15,683 nt of DNA, from positions 1 to 15,683 of the forward strand of contig JANBPK010000271.1 of NCBI GenBank assembly GCA_027579435.1, in the 5' to 3' direction. Below, one piece after another: positions 1 to 9,643 of this stretch. The notes below the pieces were generated by a model, which was given only the letters and a program-made list of their open reading frames with translations, did not search any database and was not told the origin of the DNA. Within the stretch, counting starts at the first letter, position 1, and each line of letters begins with the position of its first letter. Made by a program: the position numbers and the translations under genes. The DNA is from Candolleomyces eurysporus. Its lineage: Eukaryota > Basidiomycota > Agaricomycetes > Agaricales > Psathyrellaceae.

Positions 1-1431
1 CTGACGTCGTCTCTCTCAGAGCATGCTAGCCTGGAAAATCGCACCTGCTGTTGCTACTGGAAATACTGTCGTGATCAAGGTCGGACAAACTGGGGCTCGC
101 TCTAACCAGCTGCTGATTTGAATTTGTGGACAGCCTTCCGAGGTTACGCCTCTGACGGCTCTGAAGCTGGCTGAGGTGGTGAAGGAGGCAGGGTTCCCAC
201 CGGGAGTCATCAACATTGTCAATGGTTATGGTAAGTCCTCGACCTAAGAAATGCCTCGGATGCTTAATGCTGAATCATACATAGGCGCTACGGTCGGCCA
301 GGCCATCTCTGAACACTACGGCATCGAAAAGGTTGCGTTCACGGGAAGTACTTTGACGGGACGCCGAATCCTGAAGGCGGCTGCCGAAACCAACTTGAAG
401 GATGTCTCTTTGGAGCTTGGAGGAAAGAGCCCTACCATTATCTTCGAAGACGCTAACCTTGAGCAGGCAATCAAATGGGCTGCTGGTGGTATATTGTTAG
501 TCCCTTCCTCTGGTTTATCTCGAAGCCCGTTCAGGCTCTGATTGGCGTATTAACACACCCAGCTTTAACATGGGCCAGGTTTGCAGTGCAGGATCGAGAA
601 TATTTGTTCAGGAAGGCGTTTACGACAAGTTCTTGGAGCATTTCACTGCAGCGGCCAAGGGTCTGGGAGACAGCGCTGGCGACCCATTCGCCGCTGGTAC
701 TCAACACGGTCCCCAGGTCTCGAAAACTCAATTCGACGTACGTCCTCATGTTATACTCGTCTACTTGGCCTCGCTGACTAACACCATGAATCAATTCAGC
801 GCATTATGTCGTACATCGACTCGGGCAAAGAAGCCGGCGCGCATGTCCAAGTCGGAGGAGAAAGGCATGGCGATAAGGGTTTCTTCATCAAGCCCACTGT
901 CTTCACCAATGTTACACCCGATATGAAGATTGTGCGCGAAGAGATCTTTGGGCCGGTTGGTGTTGTCTTAAAGTTCAAGACAGAAGAAGGTATGCATAGC
1001 CATTCATATACACCGGATTTTGATGAACCGCTCACGTCGTCGGGTGGCCATATTCGTTTTTAAGAGGTCATCGAGCTGGCGAACGACACTACGTATGGAC
1101 TGGCAAGTCACATCTTCTCGGAAAATACTAGTCGTGCAATCAGAGTCGCGCATGCCCTTGAATCTGGCAGCGTTTGGGTATGCTTTCCCGCGACGTCCTC
1201 ATGCCAGTCAGTGCTCATGTAGTCCGTAGGTGAACTGCGCCAACAGCCTCGAGATCAGCGTTCCGTTCGGAGGATACAAGCAATCTGGTAACGGTGGTCG
1301 GGATCTGGGTGAATATGCTTTGGAAACGTATGTGGTTATTCTCTTTTCTGCTGACCAGGACATGATTCTGATCTTGCATTAGGTACACACAGGTCAAGGG
1401 TGTTCACATCAATGTGGGGCTCAAACTGTAA
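1..1431 (+). CDS. NAD(P)+-dependent aldehyde dehydrogenase, 3' part (5' end outside window)
   Basis: Oxidises aldehydes to carboxylic acids with NAD(P)+. Exons read as 20-79, 134-230, 285-495, 563-737, 800-989, 1065-1177, 1230-1327 and 1383-1431; the first is internal, as an acceptor (ctctctcag) ends at 19. All phases agree and give about 330 residues of a family usually near 500. In order I see [14 protein letters not shown] and VVIKPSE (cofactor pocket), [13 protein letters not shown] (general-base Glu), GQVCSAGSR (catalytic Cys), EEIFGPV, and [17 protein letters not shown] (here NGGRD) near the end; it stops after HINVGLKL. The most unusual junction is the donor at 80 (GTCGGA), but removing 80-133 restores the standard family reading. 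No defect is seen in this part. Transcription converges with the minus-strand pseudogene, whose modelled stop is about 90 bp away. Family is certain; substrate is not. Confidence 0.95.
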
Positions 1432-1520
1432 AATCGAACGTTCGCGTCATGTAATTGTACACTGTCAGTCAAGAAATATCAAAGAGCAACGTCGTTGAGA
1501 TGCAGCAACTGGACGACGTC

Positions 1521-3893
1521 CTATCCTGCACTATAACGCGTGGACCACATCCAAGAAACGAGCGACGACCATTTTAAACAAGTCAGCTTATGGGCTGATG
1601 ACTGGCGACAGTGTAATCGGGGGGCCACTCACATAATTGTACCAGGTCTCTCCGTCTAAGAAGGTTGGCAATGCATCCGGTGCGCTGTCCAGAGGAACCT
1701 TGATTCGCTGTTATCAGGTACATCCCATCCCCATCGTCAGTCCTTTTCAACAATCCAAAGAGAATGTTTCGCGTACATGGGGCAAGATGGTGTGTTGGTC
1801 CCGTAACTTGAGGTCGGTCTTCTCGAGGGCCTCCGTCAACCCATTCTTTCGCAGGTAAGCCATGAACGCATCTGAGTTCTCAAAAACGGCGTCCAAATTG
1901 TACGTCGCCGTGTATTTCTAAGTGACGAGGTTCGCTGTGGGAATCAACAAATGGTTTAATCAGGAATGTTGACTAAACAAAAAACNAAAAAACGGAAAGA
2001 ACGTACCTAGCTTGTCGTTCATCTTTGGAGCAGCAGATATAAATTAAAGAGAGGCGACGAGTGAAAAACCAAAGGTAATTGTACCTGCTCCAAATCGACT
2101 AATCGTTGAGTGCATACCAAGGCTGTTTTCTCTCCACAATTTGCAGCCGATCTGCCGTCGTTAAACCAGACAGTGAAAAATCCAACGAGGCCAGCTGAAG
2201 GGCGTGTAGAAAGAAGCGGCCCCCAGGTTTCGACGACGTTCTCGAGTCTAGCACCAAATCGGTCTTAATCCATGATGTTGGATACGTTGATTCGGTCAAA
2301 ACGAGTGGTTGAAGGAAGATCTATATCCTCGAATATGATCTTCTTCATAAATTCTCCCACTTCGCAGGGGCTCCAGCAAAAGAGCTTGAATGCAATGCGC
2401 ATCTCGCGGATGCGACGAGCAAATGTACGGAGTTGCTCCGAAAGGAAGAGGTAGAGACAACCAAAGATGTCTTCGGCCTGGGCTCCGTAGCGTTTTCCTG
2501 TCTTAATGACTTCGCAGGGACTAGCATCGTGAGTGTGAAATAAATGACAGGTAAAAAGAAACCACATACTCCCATCCATTGAGAGGACTCGCAGAGTCGC
2601 TCTGCCACCATTTGGCTTCGAGAGTGAATAGAGACAAATTCGGTTTGGTGAAATGGGGATTCTGAACACCAAAAGGGCGGACGATACCAGATCGCCGGTA
2701 TTCCTCAAACGCAACTCGATGAGAAGGTCTCAGTTGTGCCATAAACCGTTCCCTATGGTCTCGTCGTGATGGGGTAGTCTGTGCTTGGCTGTATTCAGTT
2801 CGCGCGGCTCCTTCGGAGATCTTGCCGTTCAAGCAGTGCCAGAGATATTCTTTCGATTTGGCACCGTAGTACCATCCTAGCGTAGATTTCTCTCCGAGGG
2901 GTACGTTCTACTGTTCATCCTGGATCTTATTGAGGACTATGTCTGCAGCGAGTTGCACCTGGGCTTCATACTCGGCCAGGAGAAAAGCGGAGTACCAGTA
3001 GTGGAGGGCGATCTCAGCAGCGAGAACTTCATCAGGTACAGTCGCGAGCGTGGTGAGTAGTAGTAGGTTTTGGGATGCGATGGGCGGCGCGTCGTTGAGA
3101 AGGATGGTCATACGACCCGAGAATTCAGAAGGAAGGCTAAATAATGCGATATGAGTGTATGTATAGCCTGGGCGTGACGATCCAACGACGTTACCAATGA
3201 ATGCAAGATTCAAATCCGAGGACAAGTCTTTTTCATTCATCTCGAGGTTCATAACGTCCATTGCAGTTGTAGTTCCCCATATAAAGAATGAGCTAGTCAT
3301 GCTCGTTAAAGGGTACAAATTGTATCATACATGGCCATTGGGGTCGCAGGCTGTCCTTTGCTTGATCTATTTTCTTCTCTCTCAAGGGTATTTGTCTCAA
3401 TGAAGTCGGGGGCACGGTCATCCTGGACCCAGGAAGGCTGCCAATCCTCGTCCCTCAGCTTACCCTTGCAATCTGTTTAACGTCATCAACGACTGCCTGA
3501 CAGACTGCATGGAAAAAACAGCAGCTTTCTTATGGGCCTTCCAATGTGCTTTCTGACATTCCTGTTGAATTTTCGTTTTGGTCAGACCAATACACCACAT
3601 ACATAGCGAGAACTGAGGGATACCCTAGAGCAATAAGCTGTCAATCTGCAGGACCCGCAAACCGACTTGCCTGGTTTGTCGCAGGAAGGGGATTCGGCGG
3701 CTTGCCACTGCCAGTGCGCATTAGCACAGGGCAATGATTCCAATGGTGGATACACTGGCGTCAAATCTTTGAGCATCTTTGCCATAACACCCTCCCGGAT
3801 TTCAGGATTGGTGCGAGCAGTGGCGATCACGATCTTTGCCAGTTGATCAGGCGAGGACACGCTGATCGTTTTGCTCCGTGGTTCTGGGTCCAT
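1521..3893 (-). pseudogene. MYND zinc-finger / DUF4470 protein gene, inactivated
   Basis: Nine exons can be placed from the ATG at 3893: 3893-3624, 3561-3525, 3472-3331, 3292-2570, 2520-2085, 2022-2007 (16-nt microexon), 1934-1777, 1707-1633 and 1586-1521, about 640 codons. Exons 1 to 3 encode a MYND finger (CGSCRLTAYC, ECQKAHWKAHKK, DCK) formed across two introns. It is followed by a DUF4470-like segment (FIWGTTTAMDVMNLE, LHYWYSAF) and the long C-terminal region usual in Agaricomycete members (WYYGAKSKEYLW, FDRINVSNIMD, ENSDAFMAYL, GETWYNY). MYND fingers bind partner proteins; this family's role is unknown. Lesions: TAG at 2908-2910, TAA at 2265-2267, TAG at 1918-1920, each inside a continuous frame, and a CT instead of GT at the donor of the intron 3524-3473. 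The intron 3330-3293 is only 38 nt. The stretch coding GNVVGSSRPG matches the family poorly. Family assignment is strong; loss of function is inferred. Confidence 0.82.
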
Positions 3894-4463
3894 GGCACGA
3901 AGTCTGGGTGCAAAATGCGTTTGAGGTCGTTAGAATAGTGGGACGGATGCCTTCACTAGCACTGGCTTGAATCCACGTAGACCAGATATGGATGCACCTT
4001 GGAGGTGAGAGATCAAGTCGACGCTTATTTGAAATTCACCGGCCTTTAAATTGGTCATTTATGGATGCTCCCCGTGCCGACCAACTTTATTGAGGTTAAA
4101 TAACGAGCGGCCGGGTATAGCTGCTTCCCCAGCACATGACTACCGACCTGGCAACCTACCTAGCGTGTTCTAATAGGACCATCAGGACTCTTTCGCTTCA
4201 GCCAGAAGCGTCCGTCGGGTCTGTACTCTGGCTGCTACGTTTGGGTCAAAGCACCGGTTACCCGAGGGACATCATGAGCTCAGCGCTGTCAGACTCTCTG
4301 CGGTACTTGCCTTGAGCAGAGGCGACATGTCCATAGCCAGTGACGAATTTTGCTTTTACCGAGCTCGACGTAGGTGAGTTACAGGGATATTTCACATATT
4401 TACATACACGAGTTTATATCTTATCGGTTACATCTCGGGCTTCAGGGAACGCTCCGAAATTAG
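3894..4463. other. Intergenic region between two minus-strand genes
   Basis: No gene is supported in these 570 bases. They should hold the 3' flank of the dienoyl-CoA isomerase gene and the promoter of the MYND-family pseudogene. A CCAAT box lies on the minus strand at 4050-4054, about 157 bp before the pseudogene ATG, next to a TTTAAA stretch; this is weak evidence. The start context at 3893 (GCC before ATGG) fits a normal start codon. A short open frame at 4340-4621 on the plus strand runs into the antisense of the isomerase 3' exons and has no recognisable features. Confidence 0.5.
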
Positions 4464-5643
4464 CTAGAGTTTGGGTCCATCCAAGCGAGATGGCACTTTC
4501 AACGGGGCGAAATTGGCCTTCCTCTTCTGCTTGGTGGCTTGAAGATTTTCAAGGATGTCCTAAGGCAACGATGAGCGACAAGTACCGAAGGAGGCGTATT
4601 CTCTGCGTACGTTTGTCATGAGAGCATGGGCATTCCATGCGCCAGTATACGCTAGGTTCTCAGGGACGCTGCGGAGATTCTAGTAAGATAGAGCCTACTC
4701 TTGCGAGGAGGCTGAGGGCGTACCTGTGGTCTCGGGCATGAGTGATCAGGTGCTTTGACCCTGATACGGCGATTGGGCTCTTGGTTGAGATGAAGCGGGC
4801 CAATTCCAGGGCCTCTTTGACGACTTCATCCCTGCTTCCTGGGACTACCTTGGAAAGGAGCCCAATCTTCTCTGCCTCTGCAGCGCTGAAAGGTCGAGCG
4901 GTGTAAGCCAATTCACGAACCAGGGAGTGGTTTCCTGTGATATGAGGGAGGAAGGCCAACGATCCAATGTCTGCTGCGAGCCCAATGTCCACTTCCTATT
5001 ACGGGTGTAAGCAGGTATTCACTACGTGAACGACAACGCGCACCTTGATGGAGAACTTGGAGTCTGCAGCTGCGTAACGAATATCACAGGCGCTGATCAA
5101 GTCCACGCCGAGACCGATAACGTGGTTGTGGGTAGCCGCGATGACCGGGAACGGGCAGCGCTCNGGGGGCACCGATGGCATGTTGGAATTCGAGCAGCAT
5201 CTTGCGCATGGCAAGAGACGACCTGGCACCGTCACGGGTAGTATCTGCGCCGTCGCCTCCAAGGTTTCCAGCATCTCCCACTAATCCAGGTCAGTCTCCT
5301 CTACGCCTAATGAAACGGGAGCAACTCACAGTCCAGTCCTGCGGTGAATATTTTGGGAAAGGCAGACGACACTACGGCTGCACGAACATCCACGCCGTCG
5401 GCGACGAGCGAGTCGAACACCTTGCCATACGATCTCCAGAACCTGATACCTCTTATGAGAAACCCCGTTCCACGTCCTGATCCTATACATACTCTTGAGA
5501 GAATGCGTTTACCGGGCCCCTAACCATGGTAAAGATCTAAAATGCTAGGGAATTGCAAGGGTTGCTTACCTGGCAAGTTGGATATGTGCTACGTGAGGAA
5601 ATGGCTCAGAGACCTTTATCCACTTTGTCGAGTAGTTATCCAT
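4464..5643 (-). CDS. Peroxisomal delta3,5-delta2,4-dienoyl-CoA isomerase (ECH1-like, crotonase fold)
   Basis: Isomerises 3,5-dienoyl-CoA to 2,4-dienoyl-CoA during beta-oxidation of unsaturated fatty acids with odd-position double bonds. Exons 5643-5570, 5519-5493, 5451-5330, 5280-5044, 4995-4724, 4668-4611 and 4559-4464 join in phase to about 294 residues, a normal family length. Start MDNYSTKWIKV; then HIQLARGPVNAFSQ, FTAGLDL (oxyanion-hole region), ERCPFPVIAATH and GVDLISACDIRY. The catalytic residues known from rat ECH1 (D176, E196, D204) correspond to D134 (GVDLIS), E154 (KEVDIG) and D162 (LAAD), all present. The protein ends PKL, a PTS1-type tripeptide, so peroxisomal location is likely. 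The N at 5164 adds one base in exon 4; dropping it gives the family reading APERCPFP. Intron 5492-5452 is 41 nt. A transposon ends about 380 bp upstream. Other crotonase activities are possible, but the residue pattern favours ECH1. Confidence 0.9.
5164..5164. other. Undetermined base that breaks the isomerase frame
   Basis: A single N sits in a run of G on the plus strand (C on the coding strand) inside exon 4 of the dienoyl-CoA isomerase gene. With N counted the frame shifts by one; without it the conserved ERCPFPVIAAT reading is restored and the exon phases agree. It is therefore most likely an extra consensus base at a homopolymer, not a mutation. The other N, at 1986, lies in a T-rich intron of the MYND pseudogene. 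Confidence 0.85.
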
Positions 5644-6022
5644 GGTTGAGATGGTAGGAGGAAGCTAGAAAGGGTTGGCAGAACATAGCGGTCAGCGAGT
5701 TAGCCGGTTGTAAACATTTGATTTCCGGCGCATGATGTACAATGTTTGTCCTTGAAGGCTTTGGTCTTTCGAGCCAAACAACGGCTTGCTTTGATTTCAT
5801 TTCTCGCTCTTTTGGGCTTCTTTTCGACTACCACTATCAACCAACTGCTGAACCCATCGTCTCAGAATGCCACAAATTTTGCGAATACCGAGTAGCAGCT
5901 TGGCGCTTATGCTTGCCATTGTCGTCAAGTCTAGCGAAAGAGCGATCAACGAGTGAGCACTCGAGGAGTTTGACGACTACCCAATCCTAACCATCCTCGG
6001 TCATCACCGCTTCACAACCCAC
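5644..6022. promoter_or_regulatory. Upstream region of the dienoyl-CoA isomerase gene
   Basis: No gene is supported here. The region lies between the isomerase start codon (minus strand) and the left target-site copy of the transposon. It should carry the isomerase promoter. A CCTCGG hexamer occurs at 5995-6000. This is the core bound by FarA-type fatty-acid regulators in ascomycetes, but one hexamer is weak evidence and its use in basidiomycetes is not established. A plus-strand open frame at 5742-5990 shows no recognisable features. Confidence 0.4.
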
Positions 6023-6028
6023 TACTTA
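6023..6028. repeat. Left target-site duplication (TACTTA)
   Basis: A 6-bp direct repeat directly abuts the left terminal inverted repeat, and the same six bases directly follow the right one at 11408-11413. Setting the element ends at TGG..CCA gives the only symmetric placement with a perfect duplication. Confidence 0.8.
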
Positions 6029-6069
6029 TGGTTGGCGGGAACTTCATGGCAGGATTTTTTCCCGCGCGA
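6029..6069 (+). repeat. Left terminal inverted repeat of the transposon
   Basis: These 41 bases match the reverse complement of 11367-11407 at 40 positions. The outer end is TGGTTGGCGGGAAC and the inner end TTTTTTCCCGCGCGA. Similarity stops abruptly just inside and just outside the repeat. This is the likely transposase binding site. Confidence 0.93.
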
Positions 6070-6836
6070 CAGTGCCACAGCCACCCGCCACTCCTCGAGT
6101 CCTCCGCCTCGCTATCGTCGCCCTGCCACAATTCAAGCTCGGGGGTTTATTTTCTTGGTGAAATCAAGTTCTTTGAGATTAATATTACATGTTTAAGCAG
6201 TCCGTTTTTCTTAGTGAAGTCCCCAGACGTACAGAGGAGCCATGTGGCTGATCGAGCAGCCTCATGGATGTCCTGCACACACGCTCGTTAAAGATGGCTC
6301 TGCCACGCCCCAGGATCGAACCAGCTTTCATCGAAACCGGTTTGTAGCTGTAGGAGGTATGAAATGGATTCTTTCTGATACATTCTTGGGTGTAGGACAT
6401 TTTGGAGAAGCTGAGTTATTAGCAGTTAGAATCTCCGGCTCTCTCTTCAATGCACCGCGAAATCAGGAGCTTGCTTTGTATTTACAGCTTCTATCAGCTA
6501 CTACCGTCGGTAGAAGGCACAAGAGGAGTTGTTTTCTTCGCCCATAGCACTAGAATCACTTGTCGAAACAGTTCCAACTGCTAATTCCGATGATTCTCAT
6601 TGGTTCTGCCTTTTCTTTGTTCTTACCGAGAAAACTGGAAGCGAAATTCATGAGAATCCTCCGTGAATCTTGCATTTGAAGCAAGGAATACTGAGTGCTT
6701 CTTTAAACGTGCAGAGGATCGTGGCTGGGGAGTGTGGTGCGACGACTTTAGCATCCAAGTCAAACGACAAGTGAATGTTGAAAGTATAAAAGCCTGTTAG
6801 GCTCTTGCCAGAAATGCACCCTCACACTCAACGAGC
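6070..6836 (+). promoter_or_regulatory. Leader region inside the transposon, upstream of the alpha-kinase gene
   Basis: These 767 bases between the left inverted repeat and the kinase start hold no supported gene. A clear TATA box (TATAAAAG) lies at 6785-6792, 45 to 52 bp before the ATG at 6837, so the cargo gene seems to bring its own promoter. A 101-codon open frame at 6242-6547 has no recognisable motif and stops well before the kinase gene; I treat it as chance. Confidence 0.6.
6785..6792 (+). promoter_or_regulatory. TATA box of the alpha-kinase gene
   Basis: The sequence TATAAAAG lies about 50 bp before the kinase start codon, leaving room for a short 5' leader. It fits the consensus and is the only strong TATA element in the leader region. 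Confidence 0.65.
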
Positions 6837-9322
6837 ATGGCTAACGTTGAGCTCACTCCAACTTCGCTCTGTGGTGCCAATGATGGCGATGGCTGTGGGG
6901 GAGTTTTTCCCCGCAAGGTTGAGGATGGTTTATGCGCAAGATGTGCAATGCTCTCGACGCTCACCGAAGGAACGGAGGAGTGGAGCAAGTATCAGGTATT
7001 TTTTGGTGCCATTATTAACAGTGCAGGGCTATAACAGCTAATGTCTATCTGTTTAATCAAATTTTAGGCGTACAAGCAGTGCCGCTCATGTGGAAAAACA
7101 TGGAAATATATGACAGGCCAAACTTGTGGCTCCTGTACACTCTCTGGCGGGAGACCTTTGACAGGGCCGCCACCAGCTAACCCACGTCAGTAATTTTGGT
7201 TTGTTCTTATATTTTATCTGCACTGAAGCTGCTTTGACCTCAGCTCAAGCCGATAAAGCGCAGCTCGCTGCTGACGCGGCAAATCTGGCTAGAGGCCATG
7301 CCTTGTCTGCCCGACTTACGAAGAGCGGAGCACCAGCCTTTGCGCCTGGAGGGCCGCTTGCAGGAGGCAAGACGAGTGGCTCCACAACGCTTCCAAGCAC
7401 ACAGGTTATGTGTAAGTTTGCGTGTCGCCTCCGGACTGGATCCAAAAAAGATAGCAAGAGTGTCGACTTGGATCTTGGGTCTTGGTGTACCCCATTTCCA
7501 CGGGAAGCATATATATCAGGTTTGTTTCCCGACCTACTGCAAAATCAAGGGCTAAATTTACGAGATATAGAGGTCTTTGACGACGCTTTGGCCAATGCCA
7601 ATCATAGGTGGAGCAAAAATTACGGGATGGACCTTCTCGAGTGAGTTTTCTCTTGCAGTCGTCTACTTAGTCATGGTAGTTTGATATTCATTCAACCGTT
7701 CGATTACATCTGCTAGGACCGAGGTGGAGCTTCGATTTGCTGGGAATAAGACTTTTCTCCGGAACACTGAAAGTGGTACTGTTGGTGACGTCTGCTCCCA
7801 GTATCTTACCGGCCCAATGGCCGAGTATTACGGGCAATCAAGGGCATCAAACTTGAAGCATGCATCGTCAGCTGTAGCACGTATGCAGTCTTCCCTTGAC
7901 TTGGAGTTATTCATTGACAAGGTCACGGTACGTCCTTGAGATATTCAATCGGGTTTTATTTAAACTCCTGATGCACCGTGTTTTAGTTTCTGGAGCGCCT
8001 GGAATTGATTCATGGCGGTGAGGGGACAGTGTCAGTCTCAACAGCACCTCGAGGCTCTCGAAAACGCAGCGGCACTCAATCTACGCTCCATGAGGCTGCC
8101 ACAAGGCAGAAGCGTCCAAGTCTGCGCACTGGTACAGATACATTCTATATTTGCCTGCTATCATCGCCTTCTAATGTCAGTCTCTTAGATCCACTCGAGT
8201 CAACTTATGCCCCAACTCACACCCGCAAGAACAAACCATCGAGTACGGAGATTCTGATTGAGCGGGCCAACTGTGTTAGGTCCGAAGAGAACAGCCAAGT
8301 CACGATCTCTTGGCCAGACGACCCATTGCGCACTGAATTTGCTACCATCTCTCATGGCCTTTTTGCCATGGGACGTACCAAGCGTGTCTATGAGGTAAGT
8401 GATGTACAAGCTTGCTATGTTTTTTGCCGCTAATCTTCCCCAAACCTAGCTCCGCATTCAGGATGATGAACAGCCTTACGTTGCAAAGCGCTTTTTCAAA
8501 GTGAGAACCGGTGAGAACAACTTGATCACCGCAGAGGAAAATGAAGACTTCCTTGAATGCGAGTTGATTCGTCTACAAGTTCTGGATTGGTTCATTAGAA
8601 GCTTTCTCAAGCATGCTGGTCCAGATGGCGTCAATGTTGAGCACCACAAGTGTACGTCCTCCCACTTCTACGACTTCAAATTCTTAGCAAACCTTTCATA
8701 CTTGTTGACGTTAGACATCACCGTGTCCGAAGCCTTTCTTATACATGAGATTGGGGACCCATCAGACCCATCAGGCTTGCCATCCGAAGACCCTAACACG
8801 TCAGTTTGGCTGGTCGAGCCAAAGCGCACACGCTCAGTGAGGAAATTCTGTGGGACGCTTGGACATCCAGAGCGAAATGATAAGGTTGGAAAAACAATTG
8901 CTGCTTTGTGTCACTGGATCTATGTCTCCACTCGCAAGACTGAGGTGTATGCTGACATTCAAGGTACGTTTCCAACCTTGAGTTTTAAGCTGTGAATAAG
9001 AATTCATTACTGAAGTATTATTTTCAGGCTCATTTATGACTATTGACGGCCAAGAGACGCTAATTCTATTTGATCCGATGGCTCACACCGTTGATCAGTA
9101 AGTCTGCAAGCTAGTCCTCTCATTGCCTGGTCTGATGAGCATCTCTTTTACAGGGATAGCGGTGTGGGAGACCACGGTGAAGAAGGCATCCAGAGGTTCC
9201 TTTCCGAACATCAGTGCAACTACATTTGCCAAGGTCTTGGCTTAGTGCCTATAGCCGATATGAATGACCTAAGCAAGAACGTTCAAACGGACACAGATGC
9301 CAGTAACGAAGATTCCGATTAG
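6837..9322 (+). CDS. Zinc-ribbon alpha-kinase (MHCK/EF2K type), transposon cargo
   Basis: An atypical protein kinase expected to phosphorylate Ser/Thr; substrates are unknown. Nine exons (6837-6995, 7068-7185, 7229-7640, 7717-7927, 7987-8394, 8450-8651, 8715-8963, 9028-9097, 9154-9322) join in phase to 665 residues with no stop. Residues 20-76 hold an upstream Cys and three CxxC pairs (C33/C36, C58/C61, C73/C76), a zinc-ribbon-like module common in Agaricomycete alpha-kinases. A variable middle with a basic linker (RGSRKRSG) follows. The kinase domain covers roughly 420-640: YVAKRFFK (probable ATP-binding Lys), ECELIRL, TRSVRKFCGT, VYADIQG, and the C-terminal signature DSGVGDHGEEGI with CNYICQGLGL. 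The tail is acidic and ends EDSD. The gene lies wholly inside the inverted repeats and 321 bp before the transposase, on the same strand. The start in AGCATGGC has a TATA box about 50 bp upstream. The open frame argues for function or recent arrival. Family assignment is strong from motifs. Confidence 0.92.
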
Positions 9323-9643
9323 AGGCTTGAACTTTCCCTACTATTACTACTACCTAAATTGCTGTCTTCTACTTCCGTCAATTGTCTTGGAGTTTCCTTT
9401 CTTGTTCGTCTGTTCTTGACAGAAGCTGTCGATAATTAATATTTGGCAAGCTTCTTGCGGTTACTGTTCTTTTAGTCAGTGTCGGAGATAGGGTCTATCA
9501 AGGAGATGTACGCTACCTGAACACTATTTAACGAATGAGTTTACTATCACTAATTTAGCCCAATCGAAACTGAACTCCCCTACCAGCCCCGTACACCACT
9601 ACTCTCATAGTTGTACACTGAGTCTCTGATTTGCGCACTAACC
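9323..9643 (+). other. Spacer between alpha-kinase and transposase genes
   Basis: These 321 bases hold no gene. They should contain the 3' end of the kinase transcript and the promoter of the transposase. A TATTTAA stretch near 9525 is a possible but weak TATA-like element about 115 bp before the transposase start. No inverted repeat divides the two genes, which supports a single element carrying both. Confidence 0.5.

Noticed and set aside
2354..2519. Internal repeat coding SPCEV twice in the MYND pseudogene
   Set aside because: Only about 11 identical bases are shared and the surrounding sequence differs; probably coincidence.
4340..4621. 93-codon plus-strand open frame
   Set aside because: It overlaps the antisense of the last isomerase exons, which have strong coding evidence.
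5742..5990. 82-codon plus-strand open frame upstream of the isomerase
   Set aside because: No recognisable features; it lies in the probable promoter region.
6313..6322. GGTTCGATCC on the minus strand, resembling a tRNA B box
   Set aside because: The flanking bases do not form a T stem, and no A box or acceptor stem is found at the right distance.
6242..6547. 101-codon plus-strand open frame in the transposon leader
   Set aside because: No motif, no good start context and no splice partners; a frame of this length is expected by chance.
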